Shown: one piece after another, positions 15,398-23,990 of the stretch | Layout of the letters: every line of letters starts with the position of its first letter | Position numbering within the stretch: the stretch's first letter is position 1 | Assembly: GCA_937924855.1 (NCBI GenBank) | Contig: CALEYQ010000023.1 | Span: forward strand, 35,233-99,232 | DNA: 64,000 bases | Reading direction: 5' to 3' | Origin: an uncultured Bacteroidota bacterium | Lineage (GTDB): Bacteria > Bacteroidota > Bacteroidia > JADZBD01 | Notes under the pieces: model-generated | Told to the model about the DNA's origin: nothing | Databases searched by the model: none | What the model saw: the letters and a program-made list of their open reading frames with translations, nothing else | Translations under genes and position numbers: made by a program

Positions 15398-17002
15398 GAA
15401 CACCTCCATGCCTTTTTGAAAAGCCGGATCCTGATGGTTGAAAATGGGATAATACCCGTCGCCACCCCACATATTTCTCGCAATTCCCGCCTTTAGGTAA
15501 ATTTTGATTAAGGGCAGAGACTTGCTAATTTCTTTTTCGTTGCGGGGAAGTCCGGTTCGCTCTCCGGATCTTACCAGATCTCGGACAATTTCGTCGGTTA
15601 CAACAAACTTCTGTTTGAAGGATTCAATGCCTTCTTTTTCCAACACCTTACGGTTGTTGTCGGCATACTCAAAGCAGAACTGATTAAAAATACCCCTGTA
15701 AATGAGTTGATTCAGGTAGGGCGTTCTGCTGGAGGTGTCCAAAGGAACGAATATGTCAGGCATAATTCCACCGCCTCCGTAAACTATTTTACCACCCGGG
15801 GTTTTAAATTTTAAACTATCTGGAAATTTAATGCTGTCGGCATGTAACAACTCCCCTTTTTCAAAGCGGTCGTATTCCTCATTCAGATAGTTGGCGTAAC
15901 CCTGGTTATAAGGCTTCTGAATGCAACGACCCGTAGGGGTGTAATATCGGGCGGTGGTTAATCTAATGGCCGATCCGTCGGAAAGCTGACTCTGACGCTG
16001 CACCAAGCCTTTTCCGAACGAACGCCGTCCCACAATAGTACCACGGTCATTATCCTGAATGGCCCCTGCCACAATTTCACTGGCCGAAGCAGAATTTTCA
16101 TCCTGTAGAATTACCAGGCCGATGTCTTTTAAAGTGCCCCCCTTTTTTGCATATTTTTCTTCACGCTTGTATTTCCGCCCCTCGGTATACACAATCATTT
16201 TACCTTCCTCCAGGAACTCATTGCAAATCATTACGGCAATTTCCAAAAATCCACCGCCATTGTCTCTCAGGTCGAAAATCAGCTTTTTCATACCCTTTTC
16301 CTTCAGTTTGTTTACCGCCGTCATGAATTCATCATAGGAAGTCTGTGAAAACCGGTTCAGCTTTACATACCCGGTTTCTTTATCCACCATATAGGAAACG
16401 TCGACACTGTACAATGGAATTTTTCCCCTTTGAATGGTGAATGAAAGTAATTTTTTCGCCCCCCTTCGTTTAACGGAAACATCCACAGTAGTGCCTTTTT
16501 TCCCTCTCAGGCGCGAAACCACATCCTTGTTCTTTATTTTTATTCCGGCAACATTTTCATCCCCGATTTTTATGATCTGATCTCCGGGAAGTAAACCAAC
16601 GGCATGACTAGGACCACCCGGAATCACGGCAACCACACGAATGGTATCCCGGATGATATTGAATTCAATGCCAATGCCTTCAAAATTCCCCTCCATGCTT
16701 TGGGCAACTTCCTCAAATTCAACCGCAGGAATGTAATTGCTGTGAGGGTCGAGCTGATGGAGCATCTCACTGATGGCCAGTTCCACCAACTCTTCTTTGT
16801 TTACCGTGTCTACGTATTCATTTTCAATGTACCGTAATACCTGGTTCATTTTATCGGCCGGATTTACCCGGTGGTCAAAAAAGGAAATATCCCCCAGAGA
16901 GCCACTGGAAATGGTCATTCCGATAAATATGCCAATGGTTACCACTACTGCAAATGCAAGCGGAAGTAACAGTAAAAAAATCCTGAGCTTGTCTTTTTTC
17001 AT
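15389..17002 (-). CDS. S41-family C-terminal processing peptidase (CtpA-like)
   Basis: Periplasmic serine protease that degrades or trims proteins from the C-terminus. The protein has 537 residues: an N-terminal membrane anchor or signal (about 8-30), a PDZ domain at about 110-190 (IPGGPSHAVGLLPGDQIIKI), and the S41 core. The Ser/Lys dyad is visible: Ser306 in ENSASASEI and Lys331 in RSFGKGLVQ, 25 residues apart as in E. coli Tsp. It lies 6 nt after the dCMP deaminase gene, in the same operon. A second, longer S41 protease occurs at 58093-60180. Confidence 0.94.
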   Translation of the reverse strand: MKKDKLRIFLLLLPLAFAVVVTIGIFIGMTISSGSLGDISFFDHRVNPADKMNQVLRYIENEYVDTVNKEELVELAISEMLHQLDPHSNYIPAVEFEEVAQSMEGNFEGIGIEFNIIRDTIRVVAVIPGGPSHAVGLLPGDQIIKIGDENVAGIKIKNKDVVSRLRGKKGTTVDVSVKRRGAKKLLSFTIQRGKIPLYSVDVSYMVDKETGYVKLNRFSQTSYDEFMTAVNKLKEKGMKKLIFDLRDNGGGFLEIAVMICNEFLEEGKMIVYTEGRKYKREEKYAKKGGTLKDIGLVILQDENSASASEIVAGAIQDNDRGTIVGRRSFGKGLVQRQSQLSDGSAIRLTTARYYTPTGRCIQKPYNQGYANYLNEEYDRFEKGELLHADSIKFPDSLKFKTPGGKIVYGGGGIMPDIFVPLDTSSRTPYLNQLIYRGIFNQFCFEYADNNRKVLEKEGIESFKQKFVVTDEIVRDLVRSGERTGLPRNEKEISKSLPLIKIYLKAGIARNMWGGDGYYPIFNHQDPAFQKGMEVFKK

Positions 17003-17008
17003 AGCTTA

Positions 17009-17485
17009 TTATTCCCGGGCCATCACTTCTTTGGGTTGGAACCGGACCACCTCAACCCCAAATTTTTTGAGAAATTCTACCCCTTCATCTTTTTCCAAAC
17101 CCTTAAAATCGGCATACGAATTCAGGTAAAATACTTTTTTTATTCCAATGGTGAAAATTACCCGGGCACAGGCAATGCAGGGTGATAAGGTTACATATAA
17201 AGTGGCACCCTCAATGCTTACGTTGTTTTTGGCAGCGTATAATATGGCGTTTTGCTCTGCATGCAAAGCCAGAGAGCAACTGCCCTTGCTGTCTTTCGGA
17301 CATCCTTCCCCGGGCCACTCCAGATCGCAATTGTGTGTTCCTGCGGGCGGACCATTATAACCCAGTGAAACAATTCGGGTTTCTTTGGTGAGAACCGCTC
17401 CCACCTGTGCCCGAACGCAATGCGAACGCCTGGCCAGATTGATAGCCAGATCCATATATATGTCGTCAAAACTGGGCTTTTCCAT
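17009..17485 (-). CDS. dCMP deaminase family protein
   Basis: Zinc-dependent deamination of dCMP to dUMP, feeding thymidylate synthesis (ComEB-like). The protein has 158 residues. The zinc-site motifs are complete: HAE (His75, Glu77) in LHAEQNAILYAAK and PCIAC (Cys103, Cys106). The GPPAGTHNCD segment between residues 45 and 54 is characteristic of dCMP rather than cytidine deaminases. A near-consensus GACCTTTG lies about 16 nt upstream on the minus strand. It probably heads a two-gene transcript with the S41 protease. Confidence 0.92.
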   Translation of the reverse strand: MEKPSFDDIYMDLAINLARRSHCVRAQVGAVLTKETRIVSLGYNGPPAGTHNCDLEWPGEGCPKDSKGSCSLALHAEQNAILYAAKNNVSIEGATLYVTLSPCIACARVIFTIGIKKVFYLNSYADFKGLEKDEGVEFLKKFGVEVVRFQPKEVMARE

Positions 17486-17595
17486 ATTATCTATGCCCCC
17501 AAAGGTCGGAAAAGAAAATTACACGGAACCTTAGGAATCCAAAATGTTGGCTTCTTTTTGCGGGTTTTATTTTTCACCTTTGGCCGTTTTTTGAT

Positions 17596-18462
17596 ATGCG
17601 CTATTACCTCCTGTTGCATTTTATTGTTCTGCTTTGGGGCTTTACTCCCATTCTCGGGAAGGCTATTTCTTTTGGTGAATTTAAATTGGTTCTCTGGCGT
17701 ATTTTCCTTACCGCACCTGCCATTTTTGCTTTTGCCCTCTGGAAAAACTCCTCATTAAGGCTCCCCCTGCGTGATTTGCTTAAGGTGCTGGGTGTGGGTT
17801 TGATTGTTGGCCTCCACTGGATTTTTTTTTACGGAGCCATCAAGGTCTCTAACGTTTCCATTACCATGGCCGCCTTTTCCTGCGGAGCCTTGATTACGGC
17901 TTTTGTTGAGCCCTTGTTCTACAAGCGAAAAATAGACCGGATCGAAATTTTATTCGGAGCGCTTATTATTGGAGCCATAATATTAATTACCCGGGTTGAA
18001 TTCGGGTATGTTCATGGAGTTATTCTCGGCGTGCTGGCAGCGGTGGGATCCGCTTTTTTTTCAGTTTTTAATGGTATGCTCGTTAAAAAGGGCCTAAAGC
18101 CCAGTGTAATTTCTTTTTACGAAATGGCCGGTGGGGGAGTGGGATTGCTGATCTATGGAATTTTTTCCGGAGATGTAAGCGGCGATACCTTCGTAATGAA
18201 CCCGGAAGATCTGGGCTGGCTGTTGATTCTCAGTCTGGTATGCACTGCTTTTACATTCATCGCTTCGGTGGAAATCATGAAAGAAATAAACCCCTATACT
18301 ATCAACCTCACGGTTAACCTGGAATCGGTTTATGCTATCATACTTGCCTACTTTATTTTTACGGATACCGAATCTATGTCGCTCTCATTTTATCTGGGAG
18401 CCGGCGTAATTTTTCTGGCCGTTCTTTCCAACGGCTGGATAAAATTCTACAGGAAAAAATAA
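17596..18462 (+). CDS. EamA/DMT-family transporter
   Basis: Inner-membrane drug/metabolite transporter of 288 residues with about ten hydrophobic helices in two EamA repeats (about 1-135 and 145-285). The start MRYYLLLHFIVLLWGFTPIL and the repeat-closing segment NLTVNLESVYAIILAYFIF are typical. Substrate unknown; relatives export amino acids or other metabolites. It may use the near-consensus CACCTTTG at 17575. It converges on the next minus-strand gene with a 7-nt gap and no visible terminator. Confidence 0.88.
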   Translation: MRYYLLLHFIVLLWGFTPILGKAISFGEFKLVLWRIFLTAPAIFAFALWKNSSLRLPLRDLLKVLGVGLIVGLHWIFFYGAIKVSNVSITMAAFSCGALITAFVEPLFYKRKIDRIEILFGALIIGAIILITRVEFGYVHGVILGVLAAVGSAFFSVFNGMLVKKGLKPSVISFYEMAGGGVGLLIYGIFSGDVSGDTFVMNPEDLGWLLILSLVCTAFTFIASVEIMKEINPYTINLTVNLESVYAIILAYFIFTDTESMSLSFYLGAGVIFLAVLSNGWIKFYRKK

Positions 18463-18469
18463 GAAGGGA

Positions 18470-18733
18470 TTATTCCAACTCGTATTTCTGGTCGAGAAAC
18501 TCTCTGTAATCACCCAGATTGGCCATTACCTGCAGCTCACGATAACGGATATGATAGGTTTTTTCGTCCCTGATGGAATTAAGTTCCCTGATACGGTACT
18601 TGTCGAAATTTGTGAGCGCTCTACGCTCTTCCTGAGTCAGGGGTTTTCCCCGAAACTCTTTTTCCCGAATGTCAAAAATGCTGAATACCTGGTGTGTAGT
18701 ACTCTGAACATCTTTTGTTGTGGACTTTTTCAC
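18470..18733 (-). CDS. Hypothetical protein (87 aa), GTG start
   Basis: I do not recognise a named family. The product is a small, highly charged, probably cytoplasmic and largely helical protein without signal peptide. It contains SIFDIREKEFRGKPLTQEER and the closing segment LGDYREFLDQKYELE. It starts at a GTG, and an exact TAATTTTG promoter box ends only 4 nt before that codon, which supports both the start and transcription. Nothing in the neighbourhood suggests a role. Confidence 0.75.
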   Translation of the reverse strand: MKKSTTKDVQSTTHQVFSIFDIREKEFRGKPLTQEERRALTNFDKYRIRELNSIRDEKTYHIRYRELQVMANLGDYREFLDQKYELE

Positions 18734-18737
18734 GCAA

Positions 18738-18745
18738 CAAAATTA
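18738..18745 (-). promoter_or_regulatory. -7 promoter element 4 nt before a GTG start
   Basis: TAATTTTG on the minus strand, gap TTGC, then GTG at 18733. Predicts a leaderless transcript. Confidence 0.55.
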
Positions 18746-18808
18746 GAATCCGAAACGAATGCCCGGACTACGGAAAATGAAATGTTATTAACAGGGGAAA
18801 GTGGGTTT

Positions 18809-19189
18809 TTACTCCGGAAGCTCTATCTCCTCATTTACAATAAAAGAGCCGGGAAATTGATCGGCAACGCTTTTCCAAAAGCAATAGGCTTCCATTTTTG
18901 TCCTGAAATTTCCAACCCTGACCCTGAAATAGGGAGCCTCAAACTGATCGTATGCCTTGATATCGGGATATTGGGTAAGGAACTTTGATTTTACCGAAAG
19001 AGCCTTACTCTTCTCGGCTCCAAAATGAAGCTGCACCCGGTAACCCGCCATTTTTCCTGAAGATGACTCCGTCAGCAACCGGTCCATCTCATCAATACGG
19101 GAATCTTTATGCAAAATACCCCCCTTTGCCTGGGAAAAAATACCCTGGGAAAGAAAAAGGAAAGTTATAAGGGGAATCAGAGCCTTCAC
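18809..19189 (-). CDS. SPOR-domain secreted protein
   Basis: 126 residues: a Sec signal (start to about residue 20, ending IFSQ), then one SPOR domain. The first strand is GYRVQLHFG (about 49-57) and the second YFRVRVGNFRTKMEA (about 87-101), with the conserved aromatic and Arg positions. SPOR domains bind denuded glycan strands of peptidoglycan, usually at division sites. The protein has no transmembrane anchor beyond the signal, so it is presumably periplasmic. The start is a GTG located 4 nt after an exact TACTTTTG box. Confidence 0.87.
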   Translation of the reverse strand: MKALIPLITFLFLSQGIFSQAKGGILHKDSRIDEMDRLLTESSSGKMAGYRVQLHFGAEKSKALSVKSKFLTQYPDIKAYDQFEAPYFRVRVGNFRTKMEAYCFWKSVADQFPGSFIVNEEIELPE

Positions 19190-19193
19190 TCCC

Positions 19194-19201
19194 CAAAAGT
19201 A
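19194..19201 (-). promoter_or_regulatory. -7 promoter element 4 nt before the SPOR gene
   Basis: TACTTTTG on the minus strand, gap GGGA, then GTG at 19189. Predicts a leaderless transcript. Confidence 0.55.
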
Positions 19202-19376
19202 ACACTTTTCATGCCATAAACAGGGTCCTGAAACCTGACTAAAATCATCTTTTTTTCACATTTGTCTGAAAATCAAAAAGCATGGATGTGTTGTTTTGAG
19301 CGACCAAGCCAAGATCGAAAACGACAAAAATCGGGGGTTTCGTTTATTTTGAAAAACAAAGAGTTAGAGCGCTTAT

Positions 19377-19391
19377 TTAGAACAATTCTAA
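19377..19391. promoter_or_regulatory. Inverted repeat upstream of the act operon (possible operator)
   Basis: TTAGAA-CAA-TTCTAA, a perfect 6-bp inverted repeat about 58 nt upstream of the act -7 box. It sits in a 308-bp spacer (19190-19497) that otherwise holds only the two promoter boxes. Operator function is a guess from position and symmetry. Confidence 0.3.
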
Positions 19392-19448
19392 ATTGACACT
19401 TTCGTGACAATTTTTTTTCAAAACACATTCACCGATTTAGGTTTCTTA

Positions 19449-19456
19449 TAAATTTG
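19449..19456 (+). promoter_or_regulatory. -7 promoter element of the act-cox operon
   Basis: TAAATTTG, an exact match, 41 nt before the actA ATG. I see no -33 TTTG at the right spacing, which may mean an activator is used. Confidence 0.55.
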
Positions 19457-19497
19457 CCTCGCATTTGAACCCAATCTGATTTAAATAAATCAAGCGT

Positions 19498-20739
19498 ATG
19501 ATATCCACGCATTCCCTGCACCGCATTCTCCTCAAAAAAATCCTCCCCTCAATTTTTGTTTTTTTCCTCTCTTCAGCCGCGATTGCCGCTGACGGAAAAA
19601 AAGTTTTTGACCAAAACTGTAAAACCTGTCACACCCTCACCGACCAAACCCTCACAGGACCTGGTCTGGCGGGCGTAACCGACAGGGTTCCTTCGGATCA
19701 GTGGATGAAGGATTGGATAAAGAATTCTTCGGCAATGGTTAAAGCCGGCGATCCTTACGCTGTAAAGGTTTTTAACCAGTTCAACAAATCGGCCATGACC
19801 GTGTTTGATGGAGTTCTTTCTGAGGAAGAAATTGATGCGGTAATTGCCTACATCAAAAATCCTCCGCCCGACCCTTCAAAAAAGACTGAAACGGTAAGTG
19901 CCGGTGACGAGGGAGGTGAAGCGCCAAAATCTTCCGCGTCAAAATACTACCTCTGGTTTACCATTTTTGTGCTCGCGGTTCTGGTATTTTCTCTTCGATC
20001 CACAAAACGCAACCTTCAGAATGCCGTTCATCGGAAAAAAGGACTGGCCCCACTTCCCGAATACACAATTAAAGAATGGATGCAACACAACAAAAGAACG
20101 GTTGCCCTCATTTGCATTGTTTTATTTTTTGCCGGTTCTAAATGGGGCTGGGATTCTTTGATGGCCATTGGAGTTTATAAAGATTATCAACCCTCTCAAC
20201 CCATTGAGTTCTCTCACAAAGTTCACGCCGGGGATATGGGCATCAATTGCGAATATTGCCACTCCGGTGCTTCAAAAAGTAAGGTTGCCGGTGTTCCCTC
20301 CGCCAATGTGTGTATGAATTGCCACAAGGCGGTTTCCTCAGGTACCATGACCGGTGAAAAGGAAATTGCAAAAATTTATGCCGCCGTTGGTTATAATCCC
20401 AAAACCCAGCAGTACGATCAACCCTCAAAACCCATCGAATGGGTTCGGGTTCACACATTGCCTGACTTCGTTTTCTTCAGTCACCAGCAACACGTTGTGG
20501 TTGGAAAACAGGACTGTAAAAACTGCCACGGCGACATGGAGAAAAAAGGGGTTGCCCACCAGGAAAATATTCTAACCATGGGATGGTGTATCGATTGCCA
20601 CCGGAAAACCGCCGTCCCCGGAATGGGCGAAAACCCCTACTACGAAGAACTGCACAAAAAATTAGCCGAAATGTATAAAGGACAAGCCATTACGGTTGAC
20701 AAAATGGGCGGAATCGAGTGCGGAAAATGCCACTATTAA
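19498..20739 (+). CDS. actA: Alternative complex III subunit ActA, multiheme cytochrome c
   Basis: Electron-transfer subunit of the quinol:electron-acceptor oxidoreductase that replaces the bc1 complex. The protein has 413 residues with an N-terminal signal (to about 30). Six CxxCH heme sites are visible, with first Cys at about 41, 251, 272, 340, 364 and 408. The first belongs to an N-terminal monoheme cytochrome c domain. Two hydrophobic helices (about 153-170 and 198-218) separate it from the five-heme part that corresponds to classical ActA. So this is a cytochrome c/ActA fusion. First gene of actABCDEF-coxBA. Confidence 0.94.
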   Translation: MISTHSLHRILLKKILPSIFVFFLSSAAIAADGKKVFDQNCKTCHTLTDQTLTGPGLAGVTDRVPSDQWMKDWIKNSSAMVKAGDPYAVKVFNQFNKSAMTVFDGVLSEEEIDAVIAYIKNPPPDPSKKTETVSAGDEGGEAPKSSASKYYLWFTIFVLAVLVFSLRSTKRNLQNAVHRKKGLAPLPEYTIKEWMQHNKRTVALICIVLFFAGSKWGWDSLMAIGVYKDYQPSQPIEFSHKVHAGDMGINCEYCHSGASKSKVAGVPSANVCMNCHKAVSSGTMTGEKEIAKIYAAVGYNPKTQQYDQPSKPIEWVRVHTLPDFVFFSHQQHVVVGKQDCKNCHGDMEKKGVAHQENILTMGWCIDCHRKTAVPGMGENPYYEELHKKLAEMYKGQAITVDKMGGIECGKCHY

Positions 20740-20769
20740 TAATATAAAGAAACCTACATATTAACTTTT

Positions 20770-23700
20770 ATGGGTAACAATACCAAGTACTGGAAAAGCC
20801 TTGACGAACTGAACGAAACTCCTGAGTTTCTTGCCAACAAGGCTAACGAATTTCCTGAACCCCTGCCCTCCGAAGTATTCGGAATTGAATCCAATGAAAA
20901 TTCCGGAACTAACCGGCGCGACTTTCTGAAGTTTCTGGGTTTCGGAATCGGGGCTGCTGCCCTGGCTTCCTGCGAAGCTCCCGTTAATAAAACCATCCCC
21001 TACCTGGTTAAGCCCGAAGAAATTACCCCGGGCGTGGCCAATTGGTACGCATCTACTTTTTCTGATGGTTACGATTATTGCTCTGTATTGGTAAAAACCC
21101 GGGAAGGTCGCCCCATTAAAATTGAAGGAAATCCGCTGAGCAAAATTACTCAGGGTGGCGTTAACGCCCGTGTTCAGGGAAGTGTGCTATCGCTCTATGA
21201 TTCTAACCGGCTTCGCGGAGCTGTAAACGGAAAAGATAGTTCTGCTGTTTCCTGGGAGGATCTTGATAAAAGCGTAGTTGCAGGTCTTGAAAAAGCTGCT
21301 GCTGAAGGAAAAACCATCGCAATTCTCTCCTCAACTATTCTTAGCCCAAGCACGCATAAGGTTATTGCCTCTTTTGCAGCCAAATACCCCACCACAAAAC
21401 ACGTTTCTTACGACGCTGTTTCTCAGGCTGCCATCCCGGAGGCAAATCTTAAATCGTTTGGAAAGAAAGTTACCCCGTCCTACGATTTCTCTAAAGCCAA
21501 AGTGATTGTAAGTTTTGGAGCCGATTTTCTGGTTAACTGGCTTTCTCCTGTTGAATTTTCAAAGCAATACTCACAAACCAGAAAGGTTAGTAAGGAAAAG
21601 CCCGAAATGTCGAAACATGTGCATTTCGAGTCTCTGCTTTCTGTTACCGGCGCCAATGCCGATTACCGTTTTCCCGTTCAGCCATCTCTGATGGGATCCG
21701 CCCTGGTTCAATTATATAACGCCCTTACCGGAGGCTCCCTCCCTTCCGGCAATAAAGTACACGAGGAAGGCATCAAAAAAACTGCCGACTGGCTTAATGC
21801 CAACAAAGGGAATGCCCTGGTTGTTTGTGGCCTGAACGATGTGAATGCCCAAATGATAGTAAATGAGATTAATAAACATCTCAACAGCTACGGATCTACC
21901 ATTAATCTGGACACCCCTCTTATGACCCGTCAGGGTAATGATATGGCCCTTGAGGCCCTGGTGAATGAAATGAAAGAAGGAAAGGTGGGAGCCCTGATCA
22001 CTTATAATTGTAATCCTGCCTACAACACTTCATCAATGCTTGGCTTCGTAGCCGCCATGGGGAAAGTAGGACTTAAGGTTTCTTTTTCCGGTACCTTGAA
22101 TGAAACGGCTTCCCAATGTGATTTCGTTGCGCCTGACCACCACTATCTGGAATCATGGAACGACGCTATGCCCAAAGCCGGTCACCTGAGCCTTTCACAA
22201 CCTGCTATTGCTCCCTTGTTCAAAACACGCGCTGCCCAGGACTCCCTGCTTCGCTGGTCAGGTTCCAACTCCGACTACCAAAGCTTCCTTAAAAATGTTT
22301 GGGCTACCGAATTTTTCCCGCGCCAGTCTGCCTATGCCGATGCACTGACCTTCTGGAACAAATCATTGCATGACGGAGTAGCTGAAATTTCCAGTGGCAC
22401 CGTGCCTGCCGTAGAAAAGGCACCTGCCCCAAAAGCAAAAGATGCTCCCGCACCGGAGTCAGGATCTGCCGATCTTTCTTCGGTAGCATCTGCTCTTACT
22501 TCTGTGAAAGGCGGAGAATTTGAAATTGTGCTTTATGAAAAAGCCGCAGTAGGTGATGGGTCCTCTACAGGACATAATCCCTGGCTTCTTGAATTTCCCG
22601 ATCCTATCTCCAAAGTTTCCTGGGCCAATTATATTACCATGAACCCGGAAGATATGCGGGCAAAAGGATTCGGACTTCTGGAGCGCCAGGAAAGAATCGG
22701 AAGCAAAACCAAGCTTACCCTCGGCAGCTACACCTTCGAAAACGACATCCCTGTGTTCCCACTTCCCGGACAGGCTAGAGGAACCATTGGCCTTGCTCTT
22801 GGTTACGGACTGAAAGGAAGTAAAGCCGCTACCCATGCTGACGGAGTAAATGCTTTCCCCATTGTTCAATGGGTTAACGGAATGGCTCAATATTATGCGG
22901 CAGGAGCCAGCGTTGCCGGTGAAACAGGCGAATTTGAATTTGCCTGCACCCAGCAACAACATACCATGATGGGTCGGAAAATTGTTAATGAAACCGATCT
23001 TCAAACCTATAAGGAAAAAGCTCCTTACGATCCTACCACCAAAACCGGCTGGAACATCCCTACACTTGTTCCTACCATTACTAAGGATGGATCACACGCC
23101 CCAAAATCACCCGATGAGGTAACCTTGTGGGATGAACATCCAAAGCCCGGACATTTCTGGTCAATGGCCATCGACCTGAACTCATGCACCGGTTGCGGAT
23201 CCTGCGTTATTTCCTGCCATGCGGAAAATAATGTTCCCGTAGTTGGAAAAGACCAGGTGGCCAAGACACGCGACATGCACTGGTTGCGTATCGACCGCTA
23301 CTTCAGCTCTCCCATGAATAAAGAAAAAGGAAAAGCGGAAGGACTGGGGAAGGTTCAGACCTATCTGGAAATGGAATTCCCTGCTACCGATAATCCGAAG
23401 GTGGTGTTCCAGCCTATGATGTGTCAGCATTGCGATAACGCTCCCTGCGAAACCGTTTGTCCGGTACTGGCTACCAACCACAGTATGGAAGGGTTGAATG
23501 TAATGACCTATAACCGTTGCATCGGAACCCGCTACTGCGCCAACAACTGTCCCTTCAAGGTACGTCGCTTCAACTGGTTTAATTATACCGGAAAAGAAAA
23601 ATTCGCCGACCTCAATCCTACGCATGAATCCAATGAACTTGAACGCATGGTGCTGAATCCTGATGTGGTGGTGAGAACCCGTGGCGTTATGGAAAAGTGC

Positions 23701-23967
23701 TCTATGTGTATTCAGCGTATTCAGGAAGGTAAACTGGAAGCTAAAAAAGCAGGAACCAAAGTGGAAGACGGTAAAATTCAAACCGCCTGCGCCCAGTCCT
23801 GCCCCACCGATGCCATTACTTTTGGCGATCTGCACGACGAAAACAGTGCCGTTGCCAAATTGTATAAAGACGAAAGAATGTATAAAGTGCTTGACGATAT
23901 CGGAATCCAGCCTACGGTGTTTTACCTGACCAAGGTGAGGAACGACGAAGGAGAAGTAAAAATTTGA
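20770..23967 (+). CDS. actB: Alternative complex III subunit ActB, iron-sulfur/molybdopterin-like
   Basis: Large peripheral subunit of alternative complex III. The protein has 1065 residues. A twin-arginine-like motif is internal (NRRDFLKFLGFGIG, Arg49-Arg50), after about 45 residues of N-terminal sequence. A molybdopterin-oxidoreductase-like fold follows to about 760; in this family it carries no molybdenum cofactor. The C-terminal ferredoxin-like domain has four cysteine clusters: CTGCGSCVISC (first Cys about 806), CQHCDNAPCETVCP, CIGTRYCANNCP, and CSMC...CAQSCP. These match the expected three 4Fe-4S and one 3Fe-4S pattern approximately. An alanine/proline-rich linker lies at about 550-575. 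Confidence 0.95.
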   Translation: MGNNTKYWKSLDELNETPEFLANKANEFPEPLPSEVFGIESNENSGTNRRDFLKFLGFGIGAAALASCEAPVNKTIPYLVKPEEITPGVANWYASTFSDGYDYCSVLVKTREGRPIKIEGNPLSKITQGGVNARVQGSVLSLYDSNRLRGAVNGKDSSAVSWEDLDKSVVAGLEKAAAEGKTIAILSSTILSPSTHKVIASFAAKYPTTKHVSYDAVSQAAIPEANLKSFGKKVTPSYDFSKAKVIVSFGADFLVNWLSPVEFSKQYSQTRKVSKEKPEMSKHVHFESLLSVTGANADYRFPVQPSLMGSALVQLYNALTGGSLPSGNKVHEEGIKKTADWLNANKGNALVVCGLNDVNAQMIVNEINKHLNSYGSTINLDTPLMTRQGNDMALEALVNEMKEGKVGALITYNCNPAYNTSSMLGFVAAMGKVGLKVSFSGTLNETASQCDFVAPDHHYLESWNDAMPKAGHLSLSQPAIAPLFKTRAAQDSLLRWSGSNSDYQSFLKNVWATEFFPRQSAYADALTFWNKSLHDGVAEISSGTVPAVEKAPAPKAKDAPAPESGSADLSSVASALTSVKGGEFEIVLYEKAAVGDGSSTGHNPWLLEFPDPISKVSWANYITMNPEDMRAKGFGLLERQERIGSKTKLTLGSYTFENDIPVFPLPGQARGTIGLALGYGLKGSKAATHADGVNAFPIVQWVNGMAQYYAAGASVAGETGEFEFACTQQQHTMMGRKIVNETDLQTYKEKAPYDPTTKTGWNIPTLVPTITKDGSHAPKSPDEVTLWDEHPKPGHFWSMAIDLNSCTGCGSCVISCHAENNVPVVGKDQVAKTRDMHWLRIDRYFSSPMNKEKGKAEGLGKVQTYLEMEFPATDNPKVVFQPMMCQHCDNAPCETVCPVLATNHSMEGLNVMTYNRCIGTRYCANNCPFKVRRFNWFNYTGKEKFADLNPTHESNELERMVLNPDVVVRTRGVMEKCSMCIQRIQEGKLEAKKAGTKVEDGKIQTACAQSCPTDAITFGDLHDENSAVAKLYKDERMYKVLDDIGIQPTVFYLTKVRNDEGEVKI

Positions 23968-23990
23968 TTTTAATTTTTTTCTAGAAATAT

